Source: Desulfovibrio sp. DV
Lineage (GTDB): Bacteria > Desulfobacterota > Desulfovibrionia > Desulfovibrionales > Desulfovibrionaceae
Reading direction: 5' to 3'
Length of the DNA stretch: 46,214 nt
Assembly (NCBI RefSeq): GCF_001936595.1
Contig: NZ_MLBG01000023.1
Span: forward strand, 1 to 46,214
Below the pieces are notes generated by a model. That model ran no database searches. It saw only the letters and a program-made list of their open reading frames with translations, and was not told where the DNA came from. The stretch's first letter is position 1; the number at the start of each line of letters is the position of its first letter. Made by a program: the position numbers and the translations under genes. This document shows positions 8,176-16,472 of this stretch, piece after piece.

Positions 8176-11088
8176 TTACTTGCCCCGGGTCAGGGAGTCG
8201 AGGCGGTTTTGAAGGCCGCTGGCGGCCAGATCGGAAGCGGCCATCCGGCCGTAGAGGGAATCGGGCGAGGCGTCGCGCATGGCGGTCAGGGTGGCCCGCC
8301 AGCCGTCCAGGTCGCCCATGGCCCGCTGGATGGCGGCCATGCGCATCCGGTTGCCGGCCCAGTCGTCGTCGCCTTCCTTGCAAAGCGTGGCGTATTCGGC
8401 GGCATGCTTGAGGGCCTTGGCGTACTCGCCCTGGGCCCGGGTGGATTCCACCAGGATGTTGACGGCAGCCTTGCGCTTGTCGGCGTCGCGGCCGGTCTCC
8501 TGAAACATGAAGGCCGCCTCGCCGGCATAGAGCTGGGCCTTTTCGTATTCCTTCTTGGCCATGGCTTCCTTGGCCACGAAATACAGGGCATAGCAGCGTT
8601 TTTCGGCCTCAAGCTGCTGATCGCCGGCCATCTTGGCCCAGAGTTTGAGGGCCCGGTCGGATTCGCCGAGATTCTCCAGGGACTCGGCCACGAGATACTC
8701 AAGCCCCCGGCGCTGGTTGGGGGTGAACCGCCAGCCCTGGACCTGGCGGGCCAGATCCACGATGTCGCGCCAGGACCGTTCATTCTGGTAGACCGACATG
8801 GCCATGGTCAGCGCCCAGTTGCCGTTGTCCGTTTCCTTGGGGCCGACATAGGGCAGGGCCTCGGCCAGGGCCTGGCGGGTCTTGCCCAGGCGCAGGTAGG
8901 CCAGGGCCAGCCCGAGGCGGGTGGTGTCGGAGAGCATCCCCCGGTTGGCGTTGATGAGCCGATGGTCCTGATAGGCGGCCACCAGCCGGTCGTAGTCCTT
9001 GTGGGCCAGCATGTCGGCGGCCATCTTTTCAAAGGCGGTGATGGCCGTTTCCTCGGCTTTGGGGGCCAGTTCGCTTTGGGGATAGCGTTCCAGATAGGCA
9101 GCGGCCTCTTTGAGGCTCCCGGGGTAGTTCTGCTGGTGGAGCAGCCACATGGCGAGCTTGAGCTGGGCCAGCGGGGCCAGCGGGCTTTGAGGGTGGTCGC
9201 GGATGATGCCGGCGTAGATTTCCTCGGGGCTGCCGTACTCGGGCTTGTCGAAAAGCGAAAACATCTCGGAGATGGTCGGCTGGTCGTGGACGCCCTGCTC
9301 GGCCAGGCGCATCTTGGCCACCAGTCCGCCTTCGCTGTCGGGATAGTCCTTGATGGCCAGATTGTAGAAATCCACGGCCCCGGGTTTGTTGCCGAGCCTG
9401 GCAAAGATGTCGCCGAGCTTGGCCAGGACCAGATCGGCATCCTTGACCTTGGGGTCCATGTTGTAAAAGAGCATATAGGCGTCACGCGCTTTCTTGAAAT
9501 CCCCGTTGCGGTAAGCGATGTCGCCGGTTATGCGCAGTATTTGCGGAAATTCGATATAGTAGCGCGGCCAGCGCTTGTCCACGTAGTCGGCAATCTGAGC
9601 CGCATCCTTGTAGCGTCCAAGGCGTACCAGGGTCTTGGCCAGACCCATGGCTCCCTCGCGCACAAATTTGCTCTCGGGAAACTTCTCGACCAGATTCTTG
9701 TATTCTTCCTCCGCTTTCTTGTACTCACCCCGGTCATAATAGTATTCACCCCAGGCAAAGTTGACCAGGGGCACGTTGGCGTCGGTCGGGTACTTGCGTG
9801 TGAGCACATTGAAATAGCCCTTGGCCTCCGGGATGTTGCCCACGCGCAAATTGAGCATCCCAAGCTGCAACAACGACTCCGGCACCCGGTAGGAGTTGGG
9901 GTTGACGTTTATGGCTTCATTGAGCGCCCGTTGGATCTCGTCATAGTGGCCGGCCGGATCGTCCTTGTGCAGATCGACCAGCACCCCGGCCAGGGAGTGC
10001 ATGGCCTCTTCGCGCACGTCGGGCTTGAGCCCGGTTTTGGCCACCAGATCGCGCATCATGTTCTGCGCCCCAAGCAGATTGCCGCCCAGCCGTTCGGCCT
10101 GGGCCGACACCAGGGTGTTGGCGTCGTGGTCTTCTTCCTTGGCCGGCGGCGGCTCGACAGCCGGAGCCGGCGGCGGCGGAGTGGCCTCGGCCGTGGCTTT
10201 GGGCGGGGACGAAACGGGCTGCGGTCCGGTCCCGGGCGGGGCGACCGGGCTGCGGGTCTGGCCGCCGCTGGCGATTTCCGGCGGAATCGGCGGTAATTTG
10301 ACGGGCTGGCGCAGTTCGCCGTTGCCGCTGGCCCGGCCGGCGGCGGCCTGCCCGCCCTGGCCGGCCGGCTTGTCGGCCAGGGCCGGGGACGGAACCGTCT
10401 CCAGCCCGGCCGGACGCAGCACCGGGGATTTCTCCGGCCCGACGCGCAGGGCCGTGGCCCGCATGGACGACGGCACGGCGTAAAAGGGTTCCCTGGCCGC
10501 TTCAGCCGCTTTGGCCGCTGCCGGGGAGGCTGCGGCCGGAGCCATGGAAGGCGGCAATGGTGGCAGATCAAGGGGTCCTGGCGTGTTGTTGGGCGGCGTG
10601 ACCGGCAGGGTCAGGGACGAGGCCGGCTTGGGCGCGGCCCCGGCCGGCGGCCAGGTGGTGTTGGCTGCCGCGGTTGGCGCGCCAGGCGTCCAGTTGGCCC
10701 CGGCCGGGTCGCGGTAGACCTGGAGCTTGAGTCCCTGCTCGCCTTCGGGCCAGCCGACAAAGCCGAAGGCATCGGATTTAAGGCGCACCAAAACCGTGTC
10801 GCCCTCCACCCGGACCCCTTCAAGGAGCCGCGAAGAATGGAAATCCGTCTCGGCCGGAGGTGGTTCGCCAGCCATGGAGCCGGGCGGAAAGGTCAGGCTG
10901 ATTTCGACCGGACCGGTGCGGGCAATGGTGGGATAGGCCCCGCGCCGGGAAAATTGCAGGATCAGCGAGTCCGTATCCGGCCGGGTGACCGTGGACACGG
11001 ACAAGGCGGCCGCCGGACCGGCGGATACCATGGCCAGGAAGGCCGCAAGAAGGAGTCGCCGCAAGACGGCGCAGGAGAGAAGGCTCAC
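8176..11088 (-). CDS. Large exported tetratricopeptide-repeat protein
   Basis: The protein is about 970 residues. The start is placed at GTG 11088 because AAGGAAG lies 6 bases upstream and it leads into a clean signal peptide (VSLLSCAVLRRLLLAAFLAM...AAALS); an upstream ATG at 11112 lacks a ribosome site. Residues about 30-130 form a beta-rich AMIN-like domain (LILQFSRRGAYPTIARTGPVEISLTF), then a long Pro/Ala-rich low-complexity linker to about residue 320. The remaining roughly 650 residues are TPR-like helical repeats (e.g. PEAKGYFNVLTRKYPTDANV, GEYKKAEEEYKNLVEKFPES). This suggests a periplasmic scaffold. The gene follows a sigma-54 activator and a flagellar rod gene on the same strand, so an envelope or flagellar role is plausible. 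Confidence 0.85.
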   Translation of the reverse strand: MSLLSCAVLRRLLLAAFLAMVSAGPAAALSVSTVTRPDTDSLILQFSRRGAYPTIARTGPVEISLTFPPGSMAGEPPPAETDFHSSRLLEGVRVEGDTVLVRLKSDAFGFVGWPEGEQGLKLQVYRDPAGANWTPGAPTAAANTTWPPAGAAPKPASSLTLPVTPPNNTPGPLDLPPLPPSMAPAAASPAAAKAAEAAREPFYAVPSSMRATALRVGPEKSPVLRPAGLETVPSPALADKPAGQGGQAAAGRASGNGELRQPVKLPPIPPEIASGGQTRSPVAPPGTGPQPVSSPPKATAEATPPPPAPAVEPPPAKEEDHDANTLVSAQAERLGGNLLGAQNMMRDLVAKTGLKPDVREEAMHSLAGVLVDLHKDDPAGHYDEIQRALNEAINVNPNSYRVPESLLQLGMLNLRVGNIPEAKGYFNVLTRKYPTDANVPLVNFAWGEYYYDRGEYKKAEEEYKNLVEKFPESKFVREGAMGLAKTLVRLGRYKDAAQIADYVDKRWPRYYIEFPQILRITGDIAYRNGDFKKARDAYMLFYNMDPKVKDADLVLAKLGDIFARLGNKPGAVDFYNLAIKDYPDSEGGLVAKMRLAEQGVHDQPTISEMFSLFDKPEYGSPEEIYAGIIRDHPQSPLAPLAQLKLAMWLLHQQNYPGSLKEAAAYLERYPQSELAPKAEETAITAFEKMAADMLAHKDYDRLVAAYQDHRLINANRGMLSDTTRLGLALAYLRLGKTRQALAEALPYVGPKETDNGNWALTMAMSVYQNERSWRDIVDLARQVQGWRFTPNQRRGLEYLVAESLENLGESDRALKLWAKMAGDQQLEAEKRCYALYFVAKEAMAKKEYEKAQLYAGEAAFMFQETGRDADKRKAAVNILVESTRAQGEYAKALKHAAEYATLCKEGDDDWAGNRMRMAAIQRAMGDLDGWRATLTAMRDASPDSLYGRMAASDLAASGLQNRLDSLTRGK

Positions 11089-11148
11089 GCCGGGCTTCCT
11101 TGCAAGGAACATGCAACGGCCATGGGCGCGCGACAGGGCACCCCGGGC

Positions 11149-12162
11149 TCACTCCCCGGCCATGTTGCGTTTTTTGAGCTTCTCGATCAGCGTCGTGCGT
11201 TTGATGCCAAGCAGTTCCGCTGCCTGATTTTTTACGCCGCCAGCCCGCTCCAGGGCCTCAACGAGAAGCGTTTCCTCCATGGCGTCGAGAAATTCCTTGA
11301 GCCCCATGGATTTCTCGCCCAGATCAGCCAGGGTCGGCCAGCGGAAACCCGCAGCCGCAGCCTCGACCACCGGCGGCGGCAGGACCACGCCGGCGTTGTC
11401 GAGGATTTTTCGCGGCAGATCGTGCGGCGTGATCACGTCCTGGTCGCACAGGATGGAGAGGCGCTCCATGAAGTTTTCCAGTTCGCGGACATTGCCGGGC
11501 CAGGGATAGCCCAGGATGAGATCCCGGGCTTCGGGGGTAAAGGTCTGGACGCAACGGTTTTTCTGGCGGCAGAAGCGGCCGAGGAAATGGGAGGCCAAAA
11601 GCAGGATGTCGTTGCCCCGCTCCCTGAGCGGCGGCAGGTGCAAGGGGATGACGTTTAAGCGGTAATAGAGGTCTTCGCGAAACCGGCCGGTCTCCACCTC
11701 GACTTCCAGGTCGCGGTTGGTGGCGGCCACGATACGCACGTCGGCCTTCATGGTCTTGTCGCCGCCAACGCGCTCGAATTCCTTTTCCTGAAGGGCTCGC
11801 AGGATCTTCACCTGCAGGCTTAAATCCATCTCGCCGATTTCATCGAGAAAGATGGTCCCGCCCTCAGCCAGTTCAAACCGGCCCTGGCGGGTGCGAACGG
11901 CCGAGGTGAAAGCCCCTTTTTCGTGGCCAAACAGTTCCGATTCGAGCAGTTCGCGGGGGATGGCCCCGCAGTTGACCGGGACAAAGGGCTTTCCGGCCCG
12001 ATGGCTGTTGGCGTGCAGGGCGCGCACGAGCAATTCCTTGCCTGTGCCGGATTCGCCCGTGACAAGCACGGTCGAGTCGGTGGGAGCCACCTTGCCGAGC
12101 ACCCGCAGCACTTCGGCCAAACAGGCGCTTTGCCCGACCATGCCGGAAAGGTTCAGTTCCAT
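11149..12162 (-). CDS. Sigma-54-dependent activator without receiver domain (FlbD/FlrC-like)
   Basis: The 337-residue protein is an AAA+ enhancer-binding protein. Walker A GESGTGKE is at 36-43, Walker B appears as [11 protein letters not shown], the sigma-54 contact loop is GAFTSA (83-88), [12 protein letters not shown] precedes a linker, and a Fis-type helix-turn-helix ends it ([20 protein letters not shown]). The usual contact motif is GAFTGA; residue 87 is Ser here. There is no N-terminal sensory domain. The start at 12162 follows GGAGGCCAG closely; the longer frame to 12207 has no good ribosome site. The position next to a flagellar rod gene and the absence of a receiver domain fit a flagellar activator, but this is inference. 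Confidence 0.85.
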   Translation of the reverse strand: MELNLSGMVGQSACLAEVLRVLGKVAPTDSTVLVTGESGTGKELLVRALHANSHRAGKPFVPVNCGAIPRELLESELFGHEKGAFTSAVRTRQGRFELAEGGTIFLDEIGEMDLSLQVKILRALQEKEFERVGGDKTMKADVRIVAATNRDLEVEVETGRFREDLYYRLNVIPLHLPPLRERGNDILLLASHFLGRFCRQKNRCVQTFTPEARDLILGYPWPGNVRELENFMERLSILCDQDVITPHDLPRKILDNAGVVLPPPVVEAAAAGFRWPTLADLGEKSMGLKEFLDAMEETLLVEALERAGGVKNQAAELLGIKRTTLIEKLKKRNMAGE

Positions 12163-12381
12163 CTGGCCTCCGGAAAAAAGCACCGCCCGATCCTGGCGGC
12201 TTTCCATGATCTATAGCTTCGTTCCGGGGCTGTCAATTTCCTGACGGGAAATACCTGCCTGGACACGGAAACCGGGCAGGGCCTTGAGCGGGGCGGCAGT
12301 GGGCCTCGGCGGCGGCCAATAAACGGTCTCGCGGCGTTCCGCCCTCCCCTGCCGGCCAGGCCGGCTTCGGGTGCAGCCCGC

Positions 12382-12768
12382 CTAGACGCGCGTGTCCAGC
12401 AGGGTGCCGAGCATGTCGTCCTGGGTGCGGATCACGGCGGCGTTGGCCTCAAAGGTCCGGGCGGTCTCGACCATGTCGACGGCCTGGCGGGCCAGATCCA
12501 CGTTGCTGGTCTCGACCATCCCGGCGGTCGGCTCATACACGCCGGCCTCGTTTTGGGCGCTGACCGCGGCCGGGCGGTAGCCGCCGGCCGAATCGTCCTC
12601 GACCACGTCGCCCACCCGCACGCCCTGGCCGCCCGGGCCGGTGGCCAGCCGCACGTCCTTGGACTTGTAGCCGTCGGTATTGACGTTGGCCACATTGTTG
12701 GCCGTAACCGCCATGGACGTGGACATGGCCCCCAGGGCCGACTGGGCTGAGGAGATGGCGTCGATCAT
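12382..12768 (-). CDS. Flagellar basal-body rod-family protein
   Basis: The 128-residue protein has both flagellar rod signatures. The N-terminal MIDAISSAQSALGAMSTSMAVTANNVANVNTDGYK is the flg_bb_rod motif, and the C-terminal TSNVDLARQAVDMVETARTFEANAAVIRTQDDMLGTLLD is the rod C-terminal domain. It forms helical bundles in the rod or a hook-proximal structure. It is the size of FlgC, but the sequence lacks some blocks I would expect of true FlgC, so I give no symbol. ATG 12768 follows AGGAGGCGTACACC. A GCCTG-A8-CAGGC small dyad lies in the leader (12784-12801). No other flagellar gene is in the window. Confidence 0.88.
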   Translation of the reverse strand: MIDAISSAQSALGAMSTSMAVTANNVANVNTDGYKSKDVRLATGPGGQGVRVGDVVEDDSAGGYRPAAVSAQNEAGVYEPTAGMVETSNVDLARQAVDMVETARTFEANAAVIRTQDDMLGTLLDTRV

Positions 12769-12891
12769 GGTGTACGCCTCCTGGCCTGAAAAAAAACAGG
12801 CTCTTTCTCTATAATGCACCCTGGGCCGGCGGGCAAGGCGCGTCGGGCGGTCTTTGGTTGAAGCGACGGCCCGGCCATGCTAGAGGCGGGC

Positions 12892-13470
12892 ATGCGCCGC
12901 ATTCTCCTGCTTGGGCTGGCCATGGCCCTGCTCCTGCCTGCCTCGGGCTGCTACGAAGCGCCGGCAAGCGTGGATCGCTACATCAATACCCCGTATCTCT
13001 TCAGCTTCATCCCGCCCCAGGGCTGGACCGTGCGCGAAGAAAAAACAGCCGCCTGCCTGGCTTCGGTGGAAGCCCGGCACGGGGATTGCCGGTTTTACAT
13101 CTGTGTGAGCGAGCGCCCCGAAGACTTTCTGCCGACCACGTCGGACTTTGCCAATTGCGAGCTGGTCAAAAATTATGTGATGGATACGCTCAAGGGCTAC
13201 AACGTGAGCTGCCGCCCGTCCACAACCCATGGCCGGCGCAGCTACGACGCCATCTACCTGCGAAACGTGGCCGACGAGGCCGGAACGGTGCGCCTGCAAC
13301 TCGTTCGCCAGACGTTTTTGTCGCGCGGCCGGATGCTCTATACCCTCACCTCCTACGTGTTTGGCCGCGACGAAGCGGAACTGCGCACCCTGGCTCCGCC
13401 CTGCGACAGCGACATCCTGCGCTCGGAAGCGACGTTCTTCCTGCACCAGCCGGGTTCCATGGGCCATTAG
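12892..13470 (+). CDS. Lipoprotein of unknown function
   Basis: The 192-residue protein starts MRRILLLGLAMALLLPASGC, a lipoprotein signal with the lipobox cysteine at residue 20. ATG 12892 is preferred over 12877 because GAGGCGGG precedes it and because it gives a standard signal length. The mature part begins with a beta segment YLFSFIPPQGWTVREEK that resembles the motif in the exported protein at 6575-7216 (PsbP/DUF1795-like). Several cysteines (CLAS, CRFYIC, CELV, CRPS, CDSD) suggest disulfides. It is transcribed away from the flagellar-type gene. I do not recognise a named orthologue. Confidence 0.75.
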   Translation: MRRILLLGLAMALLLPASGCYEAPASVDRYINTPYLFSFIPPQGWTVREEKTAACLASVEARHGDCRFYICVSERPEDFLPTTSDFANCELVKNYVMDTLKGYNVSCRPSTTHGRRSYDAIYLRNVADEAGTVRLQLVRQTFLSRGRMLYTLTSYVFGRDEAELRTLAPPCDSDILRSEATFFLHQPGSMGH

Positions 13471-13487
13471 CGAGGGGAAGGGAAGAG

Positions 13488-13524
13488 GAAGAGTGCCTCC
13501 GGCGGCCAAAGGGCTGAGCCCTTT
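13488..13524 (+). repeat. Dispersed palindromic repeat, copy 1
   Basis: A 20-nt head GAAGAGTGCCTCCGGCGGCC (13488-13507) is followed by an 8-bp palindrome (AAAGGGCT-G-AGCCCTTT, 13508-13524). The identical head recurs at 26513-26532 and, inverted, at 33948-33967, each beside a different palindrome. Here it lies between two convergent genes. Confidence 0.8.
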
Positions 13525-13605
13525 GGAATCCCACCTGGGGGAAGTTTGATCAGACCGGGTGCGTTGCCAGGTCGATGGGCGAACATTGCGCAGGAAAAGA
13601 CGAAA

Positions 13606-13635
13606 ACGGGCCGCTCCAGAAATGGAGCGGCCCGT
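13606..13635 (-). terminator. Terminator of the decarboxylase gene
   Basis: A 13-bp perfect stem spans 13606-13618 and 13623-13635 with a four-base loop. On the minus strand it is followed by TTCGTCTTTTCC. It lies 37 bases after the stop of the thiamine-diphosphate enzyme and just inside the convergent junction. Confidence 0.85.
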
Positions 13636-13671
13636 CTTGCGTCAGAGGAGCCCGGCCGGCTGCCCGGCGGG

Positions 13672-15288
13672 CTACCTGGGAATGAGGTCGCCAACGGCCT
13701 TGGCGGCAGCGATTTCGATGACCGATACACCCTTGGCGGCCAGGGCCTTGGAAAAGGCCTCGCGAATCCCGGCCGGGGTGGACGCCTTGGCCGTGGCCGC
13801 GCCGTAGCCCTGGCCAAGGGACACGATGTCGAGCCCCGGCAGGTCCAGGCCCGGCACGCCCGGCGTTTCCTCCAACCGGGCAAAGGCCTTGAGGATGCCG
13901 TATTCCTCGTTTCGAAGGACCACGAACACCACATGGGCCCCATGCTGCACGCCCGTCCAGATGGACTGGAGCGAATACTGGAAGGAACCGTCGCCAATGA
14001 TCGCCACCACCGGCCGATTGCGGCCGGTCTGCGCCTCGGCCAGGGCCAGGCCCACGGCGGCAGGCATCCCCCAGCCAAGCCCCCCGGAAGCCATGACATA
14101 CGAACTGTCGGGCCGGGTCACCACGCCAAGAGGCGTCGCTGCCAGCTCATGCATGTTGGAAGGCGACTCGTTGACCACGATCACGTCTGCCGGGGCGACC
14201 TGGGACAGCACGGCAAAGATCTGGGCCGGGGTCAGGGGCAACGGCGCATTGTCGGGCACGGCAACCGTCGGGGCTTTCTGCCGGACCGGCCCCCGGGCCG
14301 GCCGGCTGCCCACCAGGGGAACAAGGGCCTCCAGGGCCAACAGGCTGTCGGCCACGAGGCTGTCGCCGGTGACGGACTTGGCCGCCTCGTAGGGGTCGTC
14401 GATGATCTGCACCAGTCTGGCTCCGGCCGGCAGGATCTCCCCGGCCACCCAGGGATAGTAGCGAAAGACCGGCGCACCCACGACCACGACCAGATCATGG
14501 CCGGCAAGCGCCTTGCCAAGCGGCCCCACAGCCGGCGGCAGCACGCCGGCAAAAAGTGGATGGTTGCCGGGAAACGGCACCCGCTCGGTAAAGGGTCCAA
14601 GCCACACCGGGGCCTGCAGGGCCTCGGCAAAGGCGATGCCGGCCTCCCAGGCCCGGCTGCGGGACAGGTCGCCGCCGTAGACCAGCACGGGATTTTTGCT
14701 GGCCCGGATGCGGGCGGCGAAATCCTCGATGCGCGCCGGGTCCGGGGCATGGCGGGTGGAGACGGTGCGGGAGACGTCAAGGGCGTCCATCTCCTTTTCC
14801 CAGTCATCGAGCGGCAGGGAGAGAAAGACCGGTCCCGTGGGCTGCTGCACGGCCATGGCGTAGGCGCGCATGAAGGCTCCGGGCACGTCCTGGGGGCGTT
14901 TGGGCTCATAGCTCCATTTGACCCAGGGCTTTGGCAGCAGGGTTTCGTCGATGTTGGTGAGAAACGGCTCGCCCAGGAGCATGTCGCGGGTCTGCTGCCC
15001 GGCGGTGATGATCAGCGGCGTCTTGTTGAGGTAGGCCGTCAGGATGCAACCCATGGCGTTGCCCATGCCGGCGCCGGTGTGGACGTTGACCAGGACGGGC
15101 TTGCCCAGGCCCTGGGACAGGCCGTCGGCAATGCCCACGACGCTTGATTCCTGAAGGGCCAGGACATAGGTGAAATCTGTAGGGAAATTTTTAAGAAAGG
15201 TCTCTTCCGTGGAGCCGGGGTTGCCGACGACAACAGTCAGATCGAGACGACGCAGCAGTTCAAACGTCACATCGCGCACAGAAGGCAT
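13672..15288 (-). CDS. Benzoylformate-decarboxylase-like thiamine diphosphate enzyme
   Basis: The 538-residue protein is a ThDP-dependent enzyme closest to benzoylformate decarboxylase. Family positions fall on the same numbers as the Pseudomonas enzyme: S26 (GNPGSTEETFL), E47 (LQESSVVGIADG) and H70 (VNVHTGAGMG). The ThDP/Mg motif is IGDGSFQYS...LRNEEYG. However, the second active-site histidine of BFD (His281, in GAPVFRYH) is a tyrosine here (Y278, GAPVFRYYPW). Thus the 2-oxoacid substrate or the reaction may differ; an acetolactate-synthase-like or oxalyl-CoA-type role is less likely from overall sequence. The start at 15288 follows CGGGAGAATACT; 13 extra upstream codons have no ribosome site. 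No pathway neighbours are visible. Confidence 0.85.
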   Translation of the reverse strand: MPSVRDVTFELLRRLDLTVVVGNPGSTEETFLKNFPTDFTYVLALQESSVVGIADGLSQGLGKPVLVNVHTGAGMGNAMGCILTAYLNKTPLIITAGQQTRDMLLGEPFLTNIDETLLPKPWVKWSYEPKRPQDVPGAFMRAYAMAVQQPTGPVFLSLPLDDWEKEMDALDVSRTVSTRHAPDPARIEDFAARIRASKNPVLVYGGDLSRSRAWEAGIAFAEALQAPVWLGPFTERVPFPGNHPLFAGVLPPAVGPLGKALAGHDLVVVVGAPVFRYYPWVAGEILPAGARLVQIIDDPYEAAKSVTGDSLVADSLLALEALVPLVGSRPARGPVRQKAPTVAVPDNAPLPLTPAQIFAVLSQVAPADVIVVNESPSNMHELAATPLGVVTRPDSSYVMASGGLGWGMPAAVGLALAEAQTGRNRPVVAIIGDGSFQYSLQSIWTGVQHGAHVVFVVLRNEEYGILKAFARLEETPGVPGLDLPGLDIVSLGQGYGAATAKASTPAGIREAFSKALAAKGVSVIEIAAAKAVGDLIPR

Positions 15289-15559
15289 AGTATTCTCCCG
15301 AGGTACGACAGTTGGAGGTGGTTCCATGCTTACGCCGCCCAGGCAGCGCCAAGGCTGTCGGCCCCCTGCTCCGACACGCGGCAGGGAGGTCCGACTATGG
15401 CCAGCATTGCCACCAGTCGGGAGGAGAGGTCAAGACGGGAAGGCGTTGGTTGACGGCGGCAGGTTTGCCAGGACGGTGTTTTCCCCAACGGCATGAAGCT
15501 GTTCAGACTGCCGGTTCTTGCTGGGTTTTCCCGAGAGCAAATACATTACCGAATGCATA

Positions 15560-15589
15560 TTGACCAATAAAAAGACAACATGATATAAT
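15560..15589 (+). promoter_or_regulatory. Strong sigma-70 promoter for the membrane protein at 15659
   Basis: TTGACC (15560-15565) and TATAAT (15584-15589) are separated by 18 bases in a short AT-rich stretch within GC-rich DNA. The predicted transcript starts near 15597, giving a leader of about 60 bases before the ATG at 15659. Confidence 0.8.
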
Positions 15590-15658
15590 TTTATAAAATA
15601 AGCGTTCTGGAAAAGGACAAATCGTTCGCCTGGGATACCGGAAAAGGAGGCCACCACA

Positions 15659-16417
15659 ATGTCCACCGACCCATCCCCCTGGGGCGACGCCATTGTCGGC
15701 ACGACCGGCGTGTGCATCGTCAGCCTGTATCTCGTCAGCGCCTTCCTGTTTCTGATCTTTTCCCTGGCCAGAGTCTGGCCGCCAATCGCCCTGTGCACCG
15801 AAGGCGCGCCGGCCGCTGGCGCATCCGGCCCTGCCAAGCCAGGTGAGAAACCGGCCCAGGCCGGGACAGGCGCGGCCAACGCCCCTTCCGCCAACCAGGC
15901 GGAGGAGAAGCCGGCTGAAGCCGAGAAGGGAGCCCCCGGCAAGCCTGCATCCGGCAAAGAGCCGCAAGAACCCGTTCAAGCCGGGGCGGGAACAGGCACG
16001 AAAGCCGGCATTTCCGATCCCACCCTGCTGTGCCTCGTGGCCATCGTCGGCGCTCTCGGGGCGATCATTCACGCCATGCGTTCCTTTTACGCTTTTGTCG
16101 GCAACGGACAGTTCAAATACTGCTGGCTCCCCATGTATGTCCTGCTGCCCTGCATCGGTTCAGCCCTGGCTTTGATCTTTTTCCTCATTCTCAAAGGCAT
16201 CCTGTCCAGCGGCGCACCGGCAGGCGTCAGCTACAACACCACCCTCGGCTATCTGGCCGTAGCCGGTATCGTGGGACTTTTTACCGAAGAGACGACGGTG
16301 AAAATCCAGGAAGTCGCCCAGAGCATACTGGGCAAGAAGCAGGACCAGAAAGACCCGCTCACCCCCACGCCTCCTCCGGGCAAACCAGGGGCCAATCCTG
16401 GCGCGACCGGCAGCTAG
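15659..16417 (+). CDS. Membrane protein of unknown function
   Basis: The 252-residue protein has four predicted membrane spans: about residues 12-42, 122-145, 155-180 and 195-215. Residues 45-118 are a low-complexity Ala/Pro/Lys/Glu-rich linker (PAEAEKGAPGKPASGKEPQE), and the C-terminal tail is Pro/Gly/Lys-rich. A conserved-looking segment before the tail is GLFTEETTVKIQEVAQSIL. The ATG follows AAAAGGAGG, an excellent ribosome site, and a near-consensus promoter is upstream, so it is probably well expressed. I do not recognise a family. The neighbours (decarboxylase, histidine kinase) are on the other strand and give no clue. Confidence 0.75.
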   Translation: MSTDPSPWGDAIVGTTGVCIVSLYLVSAFLFLIFSLARVWPPIALCTEGAPAAGASGPAKPGEKPAQAGTGAANAPSANQAEEKPAEAEKGAPGKPASGKEPQEPVQAGAGTGTKAGISDPTLLCLVAIVGALGAIIHAMRSFYAFVGNGQFKYCWLPMYVLLPCIGSALALIFFLILKGILSSGAPAGVSYNTTLGYLAVAGIVGLFTEETTVKIQEVAQSILGKKQDQKDPLTPTPPPGKPGANPGATGS

Positions 16418-16472
16418 GCAGGAACGATGCGGACAGAGGGTGGAACGTGAAAGACGGGAGCGCCGCCAAAGC

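Noticed and set aside
8158-10296. 712-codon plus-strand frame
   Set aside because: It is the antisense shadow of the TPR gene; its Gly/His/Val-rich sequence reflects the opposite strand.
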